A DNA stretch of 64,000 bases, taken from NCBI GenBank assembly GCA_965227875.1, contig OZ245783.1, forward strand, positions 5,252,572-5,316,571. The letters run 5' to 3'. Both the position numbers and the translations under genes were made by a program. The notes beneath the pieces were generated by a model. That model saw only the letters and a program-made list of their open reading frames with translations. It ran no database searches and was not told where the DNA came from. Within the stretch, counting starts at the first letter, position 1; each line of letters starts with the position of its first letter. This document shows positions 45,142 to 55,665 of this stretch, one piece after another. This stretch comes from G965227875 sp965227875. Lineage in GTDB: Bacteria; Pseudomonadota; Alphaproteobacteria; Rhizobiales; JAJFHC01.

Positions 45142-47357
45142 CGGGATCGACGGCTGCGGCGGCCATCACGCCGGAAATCGTTGCCGAGCACGGGCTGACC
45201 TCCGACGAGTATCAGCGCATTCTCTCGATCATGGAACGCGAACCCAACCTGACGGAGCTCGGCATTTTCTCCGTCATGTGGTCCGAGCACTGTTCCTACA
45301 AGTCCTCGCGCGTCTGGCTGAAGAAGTTCCCGACGACCGGACCGCAGGTCATCTGCGGACCGGGCGAGAATGCGGGCATTGTCGACATCGGCGACGGGCA
45401 GGCCGCCGTCTTCAAGATGGAAAGCCACAACCACCCGTCCTACATCGAACCCTACCAGGGCGCGGCCACGGGCGTCGGCGGCATCATGCGCGACGTGTTC
45501 ACCATGGGTGCGCGCCCCGTCGCCAATCTCAACGCCCTGCGGTTCGGTTCGCCCGATCACGAGAAGACCCGCCACCTCGTATCCGGGGTCGTCTCCGGCA
45601 TCGGCGGGTACGGCAACTGCATCGGCGTGCCGACGGTCGGCGGCGAGGTCAATTTCGACACCAGCTACGACGGAAACATTCTCGTCAACGCCATGTGCGT
45701 GGGCGTGGTCGACACCGACCGCATCTTCTATGCCGCGGCCAGCGGCGTCGGCAATCCGGTGGTCTATGTCGGCTCCAAGACCGGCCGCGACGGCATCCAC
45801 GGCGCGACCATGGCATCCGCCGAGTTCGACGATGATTCCGACGAGAAACGCCCCACCGTCCAGGTCGGTGATCCCTTCACGGAAAAGCTTCTCCTCGAGG
45901 CCTGCCTCGAACTGATGGCCGAGGACGCGATCATCGGCATCCAGGACATGGGCGCCGCCGGGCTGACGTCGTCCTCCGTGGAAATGGGCGACAAGGGCGG
46001 CGTGGGTTTCGAACTCGACCTCGACCATGTGCCGTGCCGCGAAGAGGCGATGACGGCCTACGAGATGATGCTCTCGGAAAGCCAGGAACGCATGCTCATG
46101 GTGCTGCGTCCCGGCCGCGAGGACCGCGCCCGCGAGATCTTCGAGAAATGGGGTCTGGACGTGGCCGTCGTCGGCCACACGACGGATACCGGCCGGCTCG
46201 TCGTGCGTCACCAGGGGCGGACCGAGGCGGACATTCCCATCGGCGCGCTCGCCAACGACGGACCGGTCTACAACCGGCCATGGACGCCGACGCCGAAACA
46301 GAACGTCCTATCCCCGGCGGCCATCCCGCCATCCGCCGATCTCGGCGCGACCCTCGTCAGGATGATGGGCTCGCCCGATCTCGCGTCCCGGCGCTGGATC
46401 TGGGAACAGTACGATCACATGGTGATGGGGGACACCGTCGCCCGCCCCGGCGGGGACGCGGCGATCGTGCGCGTCCACGGCACCCGCAAGGGGCTCGCCG
46501 TGACCACCGACGTCACCCCGCGCTACTGCAAGGCCGATCCGATCGAGGGCGGTCGCCAGGCGGTCGCCGAGGCCTGGCGCAACATCACCGCGGTAGGCGC
46601 AAGGCCGCTCGCCATCACCGACTGCATGAATTTCGGAAGCCCGGAACGTGCGGAAATCATGGGCCAGTTCGCCGGCGCGGTTGAAGGCATGTCGGACGCC
46701 TGCAAGGCGCTCGATTTTCCCGTCGTCTCGGGCAACGTGTCCTTCTACAACGAGACCAACGGCCGCGGCATCCATCCCACGCCGGCGGTCGGCGGGGTCG
46801 GTCTCATCGCGGACATTTCGCGCCGCGCGACCATCGCCCTCAAGCGCGACGGCGATGTGCTCCTGCTTGTCGGCACGGAAAGAGGCCATCTCGGCCAGTC
46901 GCTCTACCAGCGTGATATCGCGGGACGCGCCGAAGGCGCCCCGCCGCCCGTCGACCTTGGCGAAGAACGCCGGAACGGAGACTTCGTCCGGACCCTGATC
47001 GAGGACGGGACCGTCGACACGGTTCACGACTGTTCCGACGGCGGCCTCTATGTCGCGGTCGCGGAAATGTGTCTGGCCGGCGGCATCGGCGCCGACATCG
47101 CCACGGCCGGCCATGAACTGCCGCCCCACGCCCTGCTCTGGGGCGAGGACCAGGGCCGCTATGTCCTGTCCGTGCAGGCGGAAAAATCCGCGGAAATCAT
47201 CGCGAAGGCCGAAGAAGCCGGCGTAACCGTCCGCCAGGCCGGAACGGCCGGCGGCGACAGCATTCGCGTCGACGGAGAACACGCCGTGCCCCTGACCGGC
47301 CTGCGCGAAGCCCATGAAGGCTGGTTGCCCGGATACATGGACAGCGCTACAACGTGA
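45138..47357 (+). CDS. purL: FGAM synthase large subunit PurL (small type)
   Basis: A 739-residue ATP-dependent enzyme converting FGAR to FGAM. The length is that of the small PurL that works with separate PurS and PurQ. Typical stretches: [36 protein letters not shown] and [18 protein letters not shown]. Confidence 0.97.
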   Translation: MTGSTAAAAITPEIVAEHGLTSDEYQRILSIMEREPNLTELGIFSVMWSEHCSYKSSRVWLKKFPTTGPQVICGPGENAGIVDIGDGQAAVFKMESHNHPSYIEPYQGAATGVGGIMRDVFTMGARPVANLNALRFGSPDHEKTRHLVSGVVSGIGGYGNCIGVPTVGGEVNFDTSYDGNILVNAMCVGVVDTDRIFYAAASGVGNPVVYVGSKTGRDGIHGATMASAEFDDDSDEKRPTVQVGDPFTEKLLLEACLELMAEDAIIGIQDMGAAGLTSSSVEMGDKGGVGFELDLDHVPCREEAMTAYEMMLSESQERMLMVLRPGREDRAREIFEKWGLDVAVVGHTTDTGRLVVRHQGRTEADIPIGALANDGPVYNRPWTPTPKQNVLSPAAIPPSADLGATLVRMMGSPDLASRRWIWEQYDHMVMGDTVARPGGDAAIVRVHGTRKGLAVTTDVTPRYCKADPIEGGRQAVAEAWRNITAVGARPLAITDCMNFGSPERAEIMGQFAGAVEGMSDACKALDFPVVSGNVSFYNETNGRGIHPTPAVGGVGLIADISRRATIALKRDGDVLLLVGTERGHLGQSLYQRDIAGRAEGAPPPVDLGEERRNGDFVRTLIEDGTVDTVHDCSDGGLYVAVAEMCLAGGIGADIATAGHELPPHALLWGEDQGRYVLSVQAEKSAEIIAKAEEAGVTVRQAGTAGGDSIRVDGEHAVPLTGLREAHEGWLPGYMDSATT

Positions 47358-47393
47358 CGAGAGTGCAACAAGGCAGTGCGGGAGCGACCGGCC

Positions 47394-47630
47394 ATGCCCA
47401 TGGACGCCAATGAAATCGAAAACCTGATCAAGCAGGGCCTTCCGGACGCGCAGGTCACCATTCAGGATCTTCGCGGCGACGGCGACCATTACGCCGCGAC
47501 CGTGATTTCATCGGCCTTCAAGGGCAAGACGCGCGTCCAGCAGCACCAGCTTGTCTACAAGGCCCTTCAGGGCAATATGGGCACTGAACTCCATGCCCTC
47601 GCACTGCAGACTTCCGCCCCGGAAGACTGA
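47394..47630 (+). CDS. BolA-family protein
   Basis: A 78-residue BolA/IbaG-like protein with the class's KTRVQQHQLVYKALQG segment near the C-terminus and ending in a short helix. BolA proteins bind monothiol glutaredoxins via a shared [2Fe-2S] cluster, and one is encoded 40 bp downstream. The ATG at 47394 follows GGGAG; an upstream GTG (47376) is possible. Confidence 0.93.
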   Translation: MPMDANEIENLIKQGLPDAQVTIQDLRGDGDHYAATVISSAFKGKTRVQQHQLVYKALQGNMGTELHALALQTSAPED

Positions 47631-47670
47631 CGCGCCGGGCATACCTCAAAATCAGGAACGGACCGCAATC

Positions 47671-48009
47671 ATGAGCAACGAAGCAATCAGGACCTGGATC
47701 GACAACACCGTGAAGAACAACGACGTGGTGCTGTTCATGAAGGGCACGCCGAACTTCCCCCAGTGCGGGTTCTCCGGCCAGGTCGTCCAGATCCTCGACT
47801 ATGTCGGCGTCCCCTACCAGGGCGTCAACGTGCTGGAAGACAACGACCTGCGCCAGGGCATCAAGGACTACACAAGCTGGCCGACCATCCCCCAACTCTA
47901 CGTCAAGGGCGAGTTCGTCGGCGGCTGTGACATCATCCGGGAAATGTTCGAGAAAAGCGAACTGCGCCCCTACCTCGAGGAAAAAGGCGTCGCCCTCGTC
48001 GAAGCCTGA
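47671..48009 (+). CDS. grxD: Monothiol glutaredoxin (Grx4/GrxD type)
   Basis: A 112-residue CGFS-type glutaredoxin: FMKGTPNFPQCGFSGQVVQIL and TSWPTIPQLYVKGEFVGGCDI. These carry [2Fe-2S] clusters in iron-sulfur and iron sensing with BolA partners. Confidence 0.97.
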   Translation: MSNEAIRTWIDNTVKNNDVVLFMKGTPNFPQCGFSGQVVQILDYVGVPYQGVNVLEDNDLRQGIKDYTSWPTIPQLYVKGEFVGGCDIIREMFEKSELRPYLEEKGVALVEA

Positions 48010-48125
48010 CACACCCTCGCCACAGCCCGAACCGCCCCGGCGGTTCGGAGGGCGCTCCGGCTTGCCTCGGCATTGCCGACGCCGGTGCCGTCCTTGCCGG
48101 CCCTCGACACCGGAAACGCCCCTCC

Positions 48126-48779
48126 CGCACCCGAATTCCTGACGAAAGTCAGGATCCAGACACCCGCTGGATGCCGGCCTGCGCCGGCAATTCGTAGGAC
48201 TGTCCAATTCGCGCCTGCAGTTCGCGAGGGCGCACCGAGGCTGCGTCGACAACCCGGACGGCAATGCCGCCCGTGCCAACCCTCGACACCGAAACGCGCC
48301 TCCCGCACCCGAATTCCTGACGAAAGTCAGGATCCAGACCCGCTGGATGCCGGCCTACGCCGGCAATTCGAAGGGGTTTTCGGCCCTTGCAGACACTACG
48401 AAGGACAGGCTAGCATGCGCCGGTACTTCGCAGGACAGTCCGAGTTGCATCGGCGTTTCGCCGGGCGGTGATGTCCTTGCCGGCCCAGGCACCAAAAACG
48501 CTCCCTACGCACCCGAATTCCTGACGAAAGTCAGGATCCAGACACCCGCTGGATGCCGGCCTGCGCCGGCAATTCGGAGGGTTTTTGGCGTGCGTCGGCG
48601 GTGTGGAGGGCGGCATGGCTTGCGTCGCCAATTCTCAGGGCTGTCCGATTCGCGCCTGCAACTCGCTGGGCGCGCCGAGGCTGCGTCGACGACCCGAACG
48701 GCAATGCCGCCCGTGCCAACCCTCGACACCTGAAACACCCCCCCACGCACCCGAATTCCTGACGAAAGTCAGGATCCAC
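48126..48779 (+). repeat. REP-type repeat cluster: four copies of a ~68-bp two-hairpin element
   Basis: Copies start at about 48126, 48304, 48508 and 48746 (the last truncated). Each begins GCACCCGAATTCCTGACGAA and contains hairpin 1 (CCTGAC-GAAA-GTCAGG) and hairpin 2 (GCCGGC..GCCGGC) before AATTCG. A second, ~90-bp repeat lies between copies (48202-48290 and 48640-48730, with GAGGCTGCGTCGAC and ATGCCGCCCGTGCCAACCC). No gene is supported in 48010-48806. Confidence 0.9.
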
Positions 48780-48806
48780 ATGCGCAAGGTCCGAGAACAG
48801 GTCGGT

Positions 48807-49721
48807 TCACTGCAGTTCCGGCACCCGGTCGAGTTGGGCCTCGACGCTTGGCGGATAGCCGAACAGGCGCTTGAACTCGCGGCTGAACTGCGAGGGGCTC
48901 GTATAGCCCACCCGGTAGGCGGCCGCGCCCGCGCTCAGCCTCTCGTTGACCATGAGCGTGCGGGCCCGGTGCAGGCGGATCGACTTGAGGTACTGCAGAG
49001 GCGTCATGGACGTGATCGCTTTGAAACTGTCGTGCAGCGACGACTTGCTCATCCGGGCGATCTCCGCCATGGCGGCCGTGTCGAGGCTGGCGCTGCAATC
49101 GGTCTGGATGACCCGCAGCAACTGGTGGATGCGTTCGTAGTGGCCGTGGCGTCCGGCTGCAGAAAGCATCGTGTTGCCCAGATTGCCCATCAGCGTGCGG
49201 TAGTGGATCTCGCGTACGACCATCGGTCCCAGCACCCGCGCGTCGTTGACAGTGCCGAAGCTCGCGAACAGACGCCCCAGTGCCGCGGCCATACCGTCAT
49301 CCATGCGCGTAAGAGCGACGCTGCGCGGCGAACTGTCCGGCGCCGCGTCCGACCATTCGACCTGCATGCGGACGTCGGCGATCAGGGCGGGCACGATGTC
49401 GACGGCGACGCCAAGGAAGGGACGGTCCGGTGTTGCCCTCGTGATTTCGCCTTCCATGGGCATGGGAACCGAAAAGAGCATGTAGTTGGCCGGGGTGTAG
49501 TCGAAGGCTTGGCTTCCGAGATAGCCGCGCTTCGCGCCCTGGATCACGAAGAGAATGCAGGGATCGTAGATGCACGGCGTACGGCCATCCGGGCGGTCGG
49601 CCCTGAAGAGACGCACACCGGGCACGGGAGAATCGAAAAGTCCCTCGCCCGGAAGATGTTTCAGCAGCGATGAGGCCGGTCCGGCCGGGACCTCCGGCTT
49701 GTGATCCTGGGCTTCGGTCAT
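48807..49721 (-). CDS. AraC-family transcriptional regulator
   Basis: A 304-residue regulator with an N-terminal AraC_N-type sensor domain (~25-180) and two C-terminal helix-turn-helix units ([38 protein letters not shown]). The start at 49719-49721 ([11 protein letters not shown]) is preferred; a longer frame upstream is unsupported. It is divergent from the molybdoenzyme genes starting at 49913 and is the probable regulator of them. Confidence 0.93.
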   Translation of the reverse strand: MTEAQDHKPEVPAGPASSLLKHLPGEGLFDSPVPGVRLFRADRPDGRTPCIYDPCILFVIQGAKRGYLGSQAFDYTPANYMLFSVPMPMEGEITRATPDRPFLGVAVDIVPALIADVRMQVEWSDAAPDSSPRSVALTRMDDGMAAALGRLFASFGTVNDARVLGPMVVREIHYRTLMGNLGNTMLSAAGRHGHYERIHQLLRVIQTDCSASLDTAAMAEIARMSKSSLHDSFKAITSMTPLQYLKSIRLHRARTLMVNERLSAGAAAYRVGYTSPSQFSREFKRLFGYPPSVEAQLDRVPELQ

Positions 49722-49912
49722 GGGTCGACTATGTAATCGCGCACATTTGCCATCAACAAATTTCGCCCTGCACCGGAGGATTAGGCAAGCATCCCGTAGG
49801 ATCGTCCGTTCTCCGGCGGGTGTCCGGACCCATATCATGCAAGGAACGCCGACGGGCGTCGATTTGCGTGCAGTCCGGCTGCCGGCTGTGCGAGACGGAG
49901 GAGGATCACCGA

Positions 49913-50374
49913 ATGCGCTATGAATTGAACGTCAACGGAGCGAAACGCAACGTCGACGTCGACCCGGACACGCCCTTGCTCTGGGCCCTTCGGGATGAAC
50001 TCGACCTCACGGGAACCAAGTTCGGGTGCGGTGTCGCCCTGTGCGGGGCCTGCACGGTCTATGTCGACGGAGTACCGACGCGCTCCTGCCAGACGGCGGT
50101 CGAGGATGTCGGCGACAGCGAGGTCATCACCATCGACGGGCTGAAGGGAAAACCGGCCGACGCCGTGCAGGCGGCGTGGCGGGAACTGGACGTGCCCCAG
50201 TGCGGCTACTGCCAGTCCGGACAGATCATGGCGGCGACCGCCCTGCTCGCGGAAAACCCGAAACCGACCGACGAAGACATCACGGACGCCATGGACGGCA
50301 ATGTGTGCAGATGCGCCACCTATCACCGCATCCGCAAGGCCATCCACCGCGCGTCAGAAATCATGGAGGGCTGA
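49913..50374 (+). CDS. iorA: Isoquinoline 1-oxidoreductase-like small subunit ([2Fe-2S] protein)
   Basis: A 153-residue xanthine-oxidase-family iron-sulfur subunit. N-terminal plant-type cluster [13 protein letters not shown] with a distal cysteine, and the C-terminal helical cluster CGYCQSGQ ... CRCATYHRI. It carries electrons from the molybdenum subunit encoded 3 bp downstream. GGAGGAGG precedes the ATG. Confidence 0.93.
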   Translation: MRYELNVNGAKRNVDVDPDTPLLWALRDELDLTGTKFGCGVALCGACTVYVDGVPTRSCQTAVEDVGDSEVITIDGLKGKPADAVQAAWRELDVPQCGYCQSGQIMAATALLAENPKPTDEDITDAMDGNVCRCATYHRIRKAIHRASEIMEG

Positions 50375-50377
50375 GCC

Positions 50378-52558
50378 ATGAACCATATCGCCAACAGATC
50401 GTCGTTCAACCCGACACGCCGGCAGTTTCTCGCCACAAGCGGCGGACTGGCGGCCGGCCTCGTCGTCGGTTGGGGACTTCCCGCCGGCGCGGCGGAGTCG
50501 GGCAGCGCGGCCGACGCCACGTTCAACCCCTTCGTGATCATTGCGCCCGACAGCACGGTGACCGTTCTGTCCAAGCATCTGGACAAGGGCCAGGGCACGG
50601 CGACCGGCCTTGCGACGCTCGTCGCCGAGGAACTCGACGCATCCCATGAACAGATGCGGGTGGACTTCGCCCCTGCCAACGCCAAGCTCTACAACAACCT
50701 GTTTTTCGGCCCCTATCAGGGCACCGGCGGGTCGACCGCCATTGCCAACTCGTTCATGCAGTACCGCGAGGCGGGGGCTGCGGCCCGCGCAATGCTTGTC
50801 GCGGCCGCCGCAAGGGCCTGGAGCGTGCCGGAAGGCGAAATCAGGATTTCCTCGGGCACCCTCTCCCACGCGTCCGGAAAGTCCGGCACGTTCGGCGAAT
50901 TCGCCTCACGTGCGGCCGAACTGCCCGCACCGGAAAAGCCCGCACTCAAGTCGCCCGACGCGTTCGTCTATATCGGCAAGTCGTTTCCGAGGCTCGACGT
51001 GCCTGAAAAGACCGTCGGCGCGCCCATCTACGCCCTCGACGTGAAACGTGACGACATGCTCGTGGCAACCATCGCGCGGCCGCCGAAGTTCGGCGCAACG
51101 GTGAAGTCCTTCGACGCCACCGAGGCGCGAAAGGTCAACGGCGTCGTCGATGTCGTCCAGATCCCGGCCGGCATCGCCGTCGTCGCCAAGTCGACCTGGC
51201 CGGCCATCAAGGGCCGCGAAGCGCTGACGGTGGAATGGGACGATTCCCGGGCCGAGACCCGGTCGTCCGGCGACCTCTTCGCAGAGTACCGGGCCCTTGC
51301 GGAAACGCCGGGAAAGACCTTCCGCAGCGAGGGTGACGCCGGTGCGGCCCTCGAAAAGGCGGACAAGGTGATCGAGGCCACGTTCGAGTTTCCGTATCTC
51401 GCCCATGCGCCAATGGAACCGCATGATGTCGTCATCGAGTTCGACGGCACCAAAGCCGAGATCTGGACGGGTTCGCAGCTGCAGACCGTCGACCAGTACG
51501 TTACCTCGACCACGCTCGGGATCGATCTCGAGAACGTGCATGTACACACGCTCTGGGCGGGCGGTTCCTTCGGCCGAAGGGCGATCTACGATTCGCACAT
51601 CGTGGGTGAAGCCGCACAACTCGCCAAGGTGTGGAAAAAGAGCCAGCCGCTCAAGATCCAGTGGACCCGCGAAGACGACATCAGGGGCGGGTATTACCGG
51701 CCCATGTATGTCCACAAGGTCCGTGCCGGCCTCGACGCGGAAGGCAATATCGCGGGATGGCAGCACCGGATCGTCGGCCAGTCCATTGTCACCGGCACGC
51801 CGTTCGAAAAGGCCATGGTCAAGGACGGGATCGACGCGACATCCGTGGAAGGGGTCAGCAACATCGCCTACGACATCCCCGATTTCCATGGCGATCTGCA
51901 CACGGTGGAGACCGGCATTCCCGTGCTGTGGTGGCGCTCCGTCGGCCACACGCACACGGCCTACGTGGTGGAAACCATGATGGACGACCTCGCCCGCGCC
52001 GCCGGCAAGGATCCCGTCGCATTCAGGCTCGCGCTGCTGAAAGACAAGCCCCGGCACCGGGCGGTGCTCGAACTGGCCGCCGAAAAGGCGGGCTGGGATA
52101 CGCCCCCGCCCCCGGGACGCACGCGCGGCGTCGCGGTGCACGAATCCTTCTACTCCTATGTCGCCCAGGTCGCCGAGATCTCCCAGGACGAGGACGGCGG
52201 TTTCAAGGTCGAAAAGGTGGTCTGTGCGGTCGACTGCGGCATTGCGGTCAATCCCGACAACATCGCCGCGCAGATGGAAGGCGGTCTCGGCTACGGGCTG
52301 GGCCATGCCCTGCGCAACGAGATCACCTTGAGCGACGGCGAAGTCGACCAGGGGAACTTCGACACCTACGAGCCCATGAGGATTTCCGACATGCCGGTTG
52401 TCGAAACCCACATCGTGCCGTCGTCCGAAGCGCCCACCGGTGTCGGCGAACCGGGTACGCCCCCCGTGGCGCCCGCGGTATCCAACGCCGTCTTCGCGGC
52501 GACCGGACGCCGTTTCCGGCGCCTGCCCTTCAGCAAGGAAGACGGCGGCGCCTCCTGA
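50378..52558 (+). CDS. iorB: Isoquinoline 1-oxidoreductase-like molybdopterin subunit, Tat-exported
   Basis: A 726-residue molybdenum hydroxylase large subunit of the IorB type. A twin-arginine leader is clear ([23 protein letters not shown]). Cofactor segments include [38 protein letters not shown] and the C-terminal [14 protein letters not shown] with the catalytic glutamate. The family oxidises N-heterocycles or aldehydes; the substrate here is unknown. No cytochrome subunit or XdhC-type chaperone is adjacent. Confidence 0.92.
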   Translation: MNHIANRSSFNPTRRQFLATSGGLAAGLVVGWGLPAGAAESGSAADATFNPFVIIAPDSTVTVLSKHLDKGQGTATGLATLVAEELDASHEQMRVDFAPANAKLYNNLFFGPYQGTGGSTAIANSFMQYREAGAAARAMLVAAAARAWSVPEGEIRISSGTLSHASGKSGTFGEFASRAAELPAPEKPALKSPDAFVYIGKSFPRLDVPEKTVGAPIYALDVKRDDMLVATIARPPKFGATVKSFDATEARKVNGVVDVVQIPAGIAVVAKSTWPAIKGREALTVEWDDSRAETRSSGDLFAEYRALAETPGKTFRSEGDAGAALEKADKVIEATFEFPYLAHAPMEPHDVVIEFDGTKAEIWTGSQLQTVDQYVTSTTLGIDLENVHVHTLWAGGSFGRRAIYDSHIVGEAAQLAKVWKKSQPLKIQWTREDDIRGGYYRPMYVHKVRAGLDAEGNIAGWQHRIVGQSIVTGTPFEKAMVKDGIDATSVEGVSNIAYDIPDFHGDLHTVETGIPVLWWRSVGHTHTAYVVETMMDDLARAAGKDPVAFRLALLKDKPRHRAVLELAAEKAGWDTPPPPGRTRGVAVHESFYSYVAQVAEISQDEDGGFKVEKVVCAVDCGIAVNPDNIAAQMEGGLGYGLGHALRNEITLSDGEVDQGNFDTYEPMRISDMPVVETHIVPSSEAPTGVGEPGTPPVAPAVSNAVFAATGRRFRRLPFSKEDGGAS

Positions 52559-52657
52559 ACCCTCCGCATCCGGGGCCGGCTTCGCGCCGGCCCCGCATTG
52601 CCCGCGTGAAAAGAACTGGCTGTACTTTTCCGCGTTGTTCCTCCATAAATTTCAGGC

Positions 52658-52883
52658 TTGGTTTTCCGCATCGGTGCGTTGCACCGGGAAACGAAAAGGG
52701 AATTCAGTCAGGGCGCGATGTTTGGTTCGCCCGATGCTGAAGCCGCCCCCGCGACTGTGAGCGGTGAGCAGATGCCGAATACGTCACTTGTGCGGTTGCA
52801 CGGGGAAGGCCGGCAGACTGCGTTGACCCGCAAGCCAGGAGACCTGCCAGGCGTCGAGAGCAACCCGCCGTCGGGTGTGACGG
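52658..52883 (+). ncRNA. Cobalamin (B12) riboswitch upstream of cbtB-cbtA
   Basis: Aptamer elements are in order: CGGTGCGTTGCACCGGGAA, AAAGGGAATTC, GCTGAAGCCGCCCCCGCGACTGT (core), GGGGAAGGC and the B12 box ACCCGCAAGCCAGGAGACCTGCC (ending ~52849). Downstream two mutually exclusive hairpins are possible, ACCCG/CGGGT (52863-52876) and CCGTC/GACGG (52868-52883), just before the Shine-Dalgarno AAAGGAGG (52885-52892). Cobalamin should repress translation of the cobalt transporter. Confidence 0.95.
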
Positions 52884-52897
52884 TAAAGGAGGACAGG

Positions 52898-53068
52898 ATG
52901 ACAACCCAGACTTCGACCGCTTCGGCCACATCATTTGGCTATCTTCCGGTCATTTTCGCCGCGCTGCTTGGCTTTGCAGTGATCACCATCACCGGCCATG
53001 TGCAGGCCGGAGCCCTTCACGACGCGGCCCACGACGTGCGCCACGCGACCGGCTTCCCCTGCCACTGA
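52898..53068 (+). CDS. cbtB: Cobalt transporter subunit CbtB
   Basis: A 56-residue protein with one membrane helix (YLPVIFAALLGFAVITITG) and a C-terminal histidine-rich tail (H-x(7)-H-x(3)-H-x(3)-H, ending FPCH), the CbtB pattern for binding Co2+. The ATG follows AAAGGAGG. An in-frame extension upstream lies in the riboswitch and is rejected. Confidence 0.94.
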   Translation: MTTQTSTASATSFGYLPVIFAALLGFAVITITGHVQAGALHDAAHDVRHATGFPCH

Positions 53069-53069
53069 C

Positions 53070-53768
53070 ATGTTCACACGCATCCTGACCAGCGCTCTGT
53101 TCGCTGGTGCTGCAGCCGGTCTGCTTACGGCCCTGCTGCAGCTCGTCTTCGTGCAACCGGTCCTGCTTCATGCGGAACTGTACGAATCGGGTCAGCTTGT
53201 CCATTTCGGCGGTGACGCCGTCAGTGCACATCAGGACGTTGCCGGCTTCGACGCCTTGCGTGACGGTCTGAGCATTCTCTTCACGATGCTGACCTACTCC
53301 GGCTACGCGCTCATTCTCGTGGCCGCCATGTCGATCGCCGAATCCCGCGGGTCGGAGATCAACGCGCGCACGGGCATCATCTGGGGACTGGCCGGCTTCT
53401 TCGTCGCCCACTTCGCCCCCGGCTTCACACTTTCGCCGGAAGTGCCGGGCGTCGCCGCGGCCGATGTCGCCGCCCGCCAGGTCTGGTGGTGGTCCACGGT
53501 GGCGACGGCGGCAGCGGGTGTCTGGCTCATCGCTTTTGGCCGGAACTGGGCGCACTGGGGCATTGCGGTCGCACTCCTCCTCGCCCCGCATCTCGTCGGG
53601 GCGCCGGAACCGGATGCCTTCACCGGACCGGTGCCCACGGAAATCGGCGCGCTGTTCGCCAGCAGAGCGTTCGGCATCGGCATGGCCGCCTGGGTCATGC
53701 TGGGATGTTTCGCCGGGTATTTCTGGCAGCGCCAGGCGGACGAAGTCGGCGCGACGCAGCCCGCCTGA
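53070..53768 (+). CDS. cbtA: Cobalt transporter CbtA
   Basis: A 232-residue inner-membrane protein with five or six helices. FTRILTSALFAGAAAGLLTALLQ at the start, GLAGFFVAHFAPGFTLSPEVPG and HLVGAPEP are characteristic of CbtA. With CbtB it takes up cobalt for B12 synthesis. It starts 1 bp after the cbtB stop. Confidence 0.94.
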   Translation: MFTRILTSALFAGAAAGLLTALLQLVFVQPVLLHAELYESGQLVHFGGDAVSAHQDVAGFDALRDGLSILFTMLTYSGYALILVAAMSIAESRGSEINARTGIIWGLAGFFVAHFAPGFTLSPEVPGVAAADVAARQVWWWSTVATAAAGVWLIAFGRNWAHWGIAVALLLAPHLVGAPEPDAFTGPVPTEIGALFASRAFGIGMAAWVMLGCFAGYFWQRQADEVGATQPA

Positions 53769-53851
53769 GAACTGAACGGCGTTTCTGAAAACCTGCCGGG
53801 CGCACGCTTCGTGCCGCGCCCGGCGCCAATTCTCCACGGGGACAGTTCAGG

Positions 53852-54355
53852 ATGGACCGCTCGATACCATTGCTTGTCATCGGGCTCGTGTTCGGCGGCG
53901 GCATCGGCTTCATGGTCGCCGCCGCCAACGGAGTGACACTCGACGGCCACGACCACGGCAGCCATGCCGGCGATGGGTCGACACATGCCGCGGCCGGTCA
54001 CAAAGGGCACGGGAGCCATGAGGAGATCCTGTCACTTCCGGCCGGCGCCGGTGCGCCGACACTCGATGTCGCGGTGTCGCGTGATCCCGAAACCGGCTGG
54101 AACCTGCACGTGCGCACCACCGGCTTCCGGTTCGCCCCGCAGAACGCGGGCAAGGCCCACGTGCCCGGAGAGGGCCACGCCCATGTCTATGTCAACGGGG
54201 AAAAGATCGCCCGCCTCTACGGGCCGTGGATGCACATCGCCAGTTTTCCCGGCGAAACCGCCAGGATCGATGTGACGCTCAACGCCAACGATCACCGCGC
54301 CCTCGCCATTGGCGATCGCCCCCTGAAGGCCAGCACCACGATCGGGACGCAGTAG
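53852..54355 (+). CDS. Histidine-rich membrane-anchored periplasmic protein, possibly metal-binding
   Basis: A 167-residue protein I cannot assign. Residues ~5-25 are a membrane helix or uncleaved signal. They are followed by a His/Gly-rich stretch (GHDHGSHAGDGSTHAAAGHKGHGSHEE) and a ~100-residue beta-rich domain (ETGWNLHVRTTGFRFAPQNAG, HAHVYVNGEKIARLYGPW). It lies 83 bp after cbtA in the same direction, so it may be a periplasmic cobalt scavenger under the B12 riboswitch; that is inference. Confidence 0.75.
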   Translation: MDRSIPLLVIGLVFGGGIGFMVAAANGVTLDGHDHGSHAGDGSTHAAAGHKGHGSHEEILSLPAGAGAPTLDVAVSRDPETGWNLHVRTTGFRFAPQNAGKAHVPGEGHAHVYVNGEKIARLYGPWMHIASFPGETARIDVTLNANDHRALAIGDRPLKASTTIGTQ

Positions 54356-54374
54356 GCCGCGCCGGCCGGCCCAT

Positions 54375-54746
54375 TCAGCCCGCCGTGTCGTCGAGCAGAC
54401 CCAGTTCGCGCTGCTTCTTTTTCGTCAGGCCGGCGGCCACGATACGGTGCGATTCGGCGATGTAGTCCCTGAGTTCGTCGTCGCTCAGCCCGGGCTCCGC
54501 ATGATGCTGGATCCATTTCATGCCGCGGGAGGCGAGATAGGGAGCGGGCCGCAGGCCCGGGAGTTCCCTCAGGATCTCGTAGGACAGCGGCGACGTCTTG
54601 AAGGTGAAGGCCGGCGCGCCGTCGGCCCAGCCGCCAATGGCGAAAACCTTGCCGCCGACCTTCCACACATGCGCCCCGCCCCACTGGACCACGTGGGTTG
54701 TCGCGGGAAGACCGCCGCAATAGGTATTGAACTCATCATAGGTCAT
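54375..54746 (-). CDS. MmcQ/YjbR-family protein
   Basis: A 123-residue DUF419/YjbR protein: HVVQWGGAHVWKVGGKVFAIGG, FKTSPLSYEILREL and ASRGMKWIQH. These small single-domain proteins have a double-wing DNA-binding-like fold and no firm function. The start at 54744-54746 fits the family; the upstream frame extension runs into rpsD. Confidence 0.9.
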   Translation of the reverse strand: MTYDEFNTYCGGLPATTHVVQWGGAHVWKVGGKVFAIGGWADGAPAFTFKTSPLSYEILRELPGLRPAPYLASRGMKWIQHHAEPGLSDDELRDYIAESHRIVAAGLTKKKQRELGLLDDTAG

Positions 54747-54811
54747 GGCGGCCACGATGCTGGCACAGGCCCCCGGTGACTTGCCAGTGACATGATGCGG
54801 CGTGAGAGAAC

Positions 54812-54846
54812 AAAAAAGCCGCATCCCGGCGAAGGAATGCGGCTTT
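54812..54846 (-). terminator. Intrinsic terminator of rpsD
   Basis: On the minus strand a 10-bp stem AAAGCCGCAT / ATGCGGCTTT with a short loop is followed by TTTT, about 40 bp after the rpsD stop. Confidence 0.9.
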
Positions 54847-54882
54847 CGCAATGCGGGCGGGACCGGTTGGCCCCGCGACAGG

Positions 54883-55500
54883 TCAGCGGGAGTAGAACTC
54901 GACGACGAGGTTCGGCTCCATCTGGACCGGATAGGGAATGTCGCCCAGGGCCGGCACCCGCGACAGGGTCGCGCTGAGTTTCTTGCCGTCGATCTCGACA
55001 TAGTCGGGAACGTTGCGCTCCTGGCTCTGGGTGGCTTCGATCACCAGCGCCATGTCGCGGGACTTCTCGCGCACTTCGACGACGTCGCCGACCTTCAGGC
55101 GGTAGCTGGGGATGTTGACCCGGCGGCCGTTGACCTTGACGTGGCCGTGGCTGACGAACTGGCGCGCCGCGAATACGGTCGGCACGAACATGGCCCGGTA
55201 GACCAGCGCGTCGAGCCGGCGCTCGAGCAGGCCGACGAGGTTCTCGCCCGTGTCGCCCTTGAGCCGCGAGGCTTCCTTGTAGATGCTCTTGAACTGCTTT
55301 TCGGTGATGTTGCCGTAATAGCCCTTCAGCTTCTGCTTGGCGCGCAGCTGCACGCCGAAGTCCGAGAGCTTCTGGCGGCGGCGCTGGCCATGCTGGCCGG
55401 GGCCATATTCACGGCGGTTGACGGGGCTGCCGGGGCGGCCCCAGATGTTTTCGCCCATGCGGCGATCTATTTTGTGTTTGGCCTTGATCCGTTTGGACAT
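54883..55500 (-). CDS. rpsD: Ribosomal protein S4 RpsD
   Basis: A 205-residue small-subunit protein. The start [20 protein letters not shown], and [22 protein letters not shown] of the S4 RNA-binding domain, are diagnostic. It has no neighbouring ribosomal genes, as is usual for rpsD in alphaproteobacteria. Confidence 0.98.
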   Translation of the reverse strand: MSKRIKAKHKIDRRMGENIWGRPGSPVNRREYGPGQHGQRRRQKLSDFGVQLRAKQKLKGYYGNITEKQFKSIYKEASRLKGDTGENLVGLLERRLDALVYRAMFVPTVFAARQFVSHGHVKVNGRRVNIPSYRLKVGDVVEVREKSRDMALVIEATQSQERNVPDYVEIDGKKLSATLSRVPALGDIPYPVQMEPNLVVEFYSR

Positions 55501-55665
55501 GTGTCGTCTTACCTGTTGACTATATCGGGTCTTCTAAAAAGGGAGCAGGCCCTCCTCTGTCCCCGCGGGAACCGACAGGCCGCAACGCGGCCACGGGCAT
55601 GCAGAAAAACGCGGGCCAAATGGACCCGCGTCTGGCCGGTTTCCTACACGCAGCGGTGGTCCATG

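Noticed and set aside
48126..48779. CRISPR-like periodicity of the 48-kb repeats
   Set aside because: Spacing is irregular (about 180-240 bp), units are 68 bp with internal hairpins, and inter-repeat sequences are themselves repeated. No cas genes are present.
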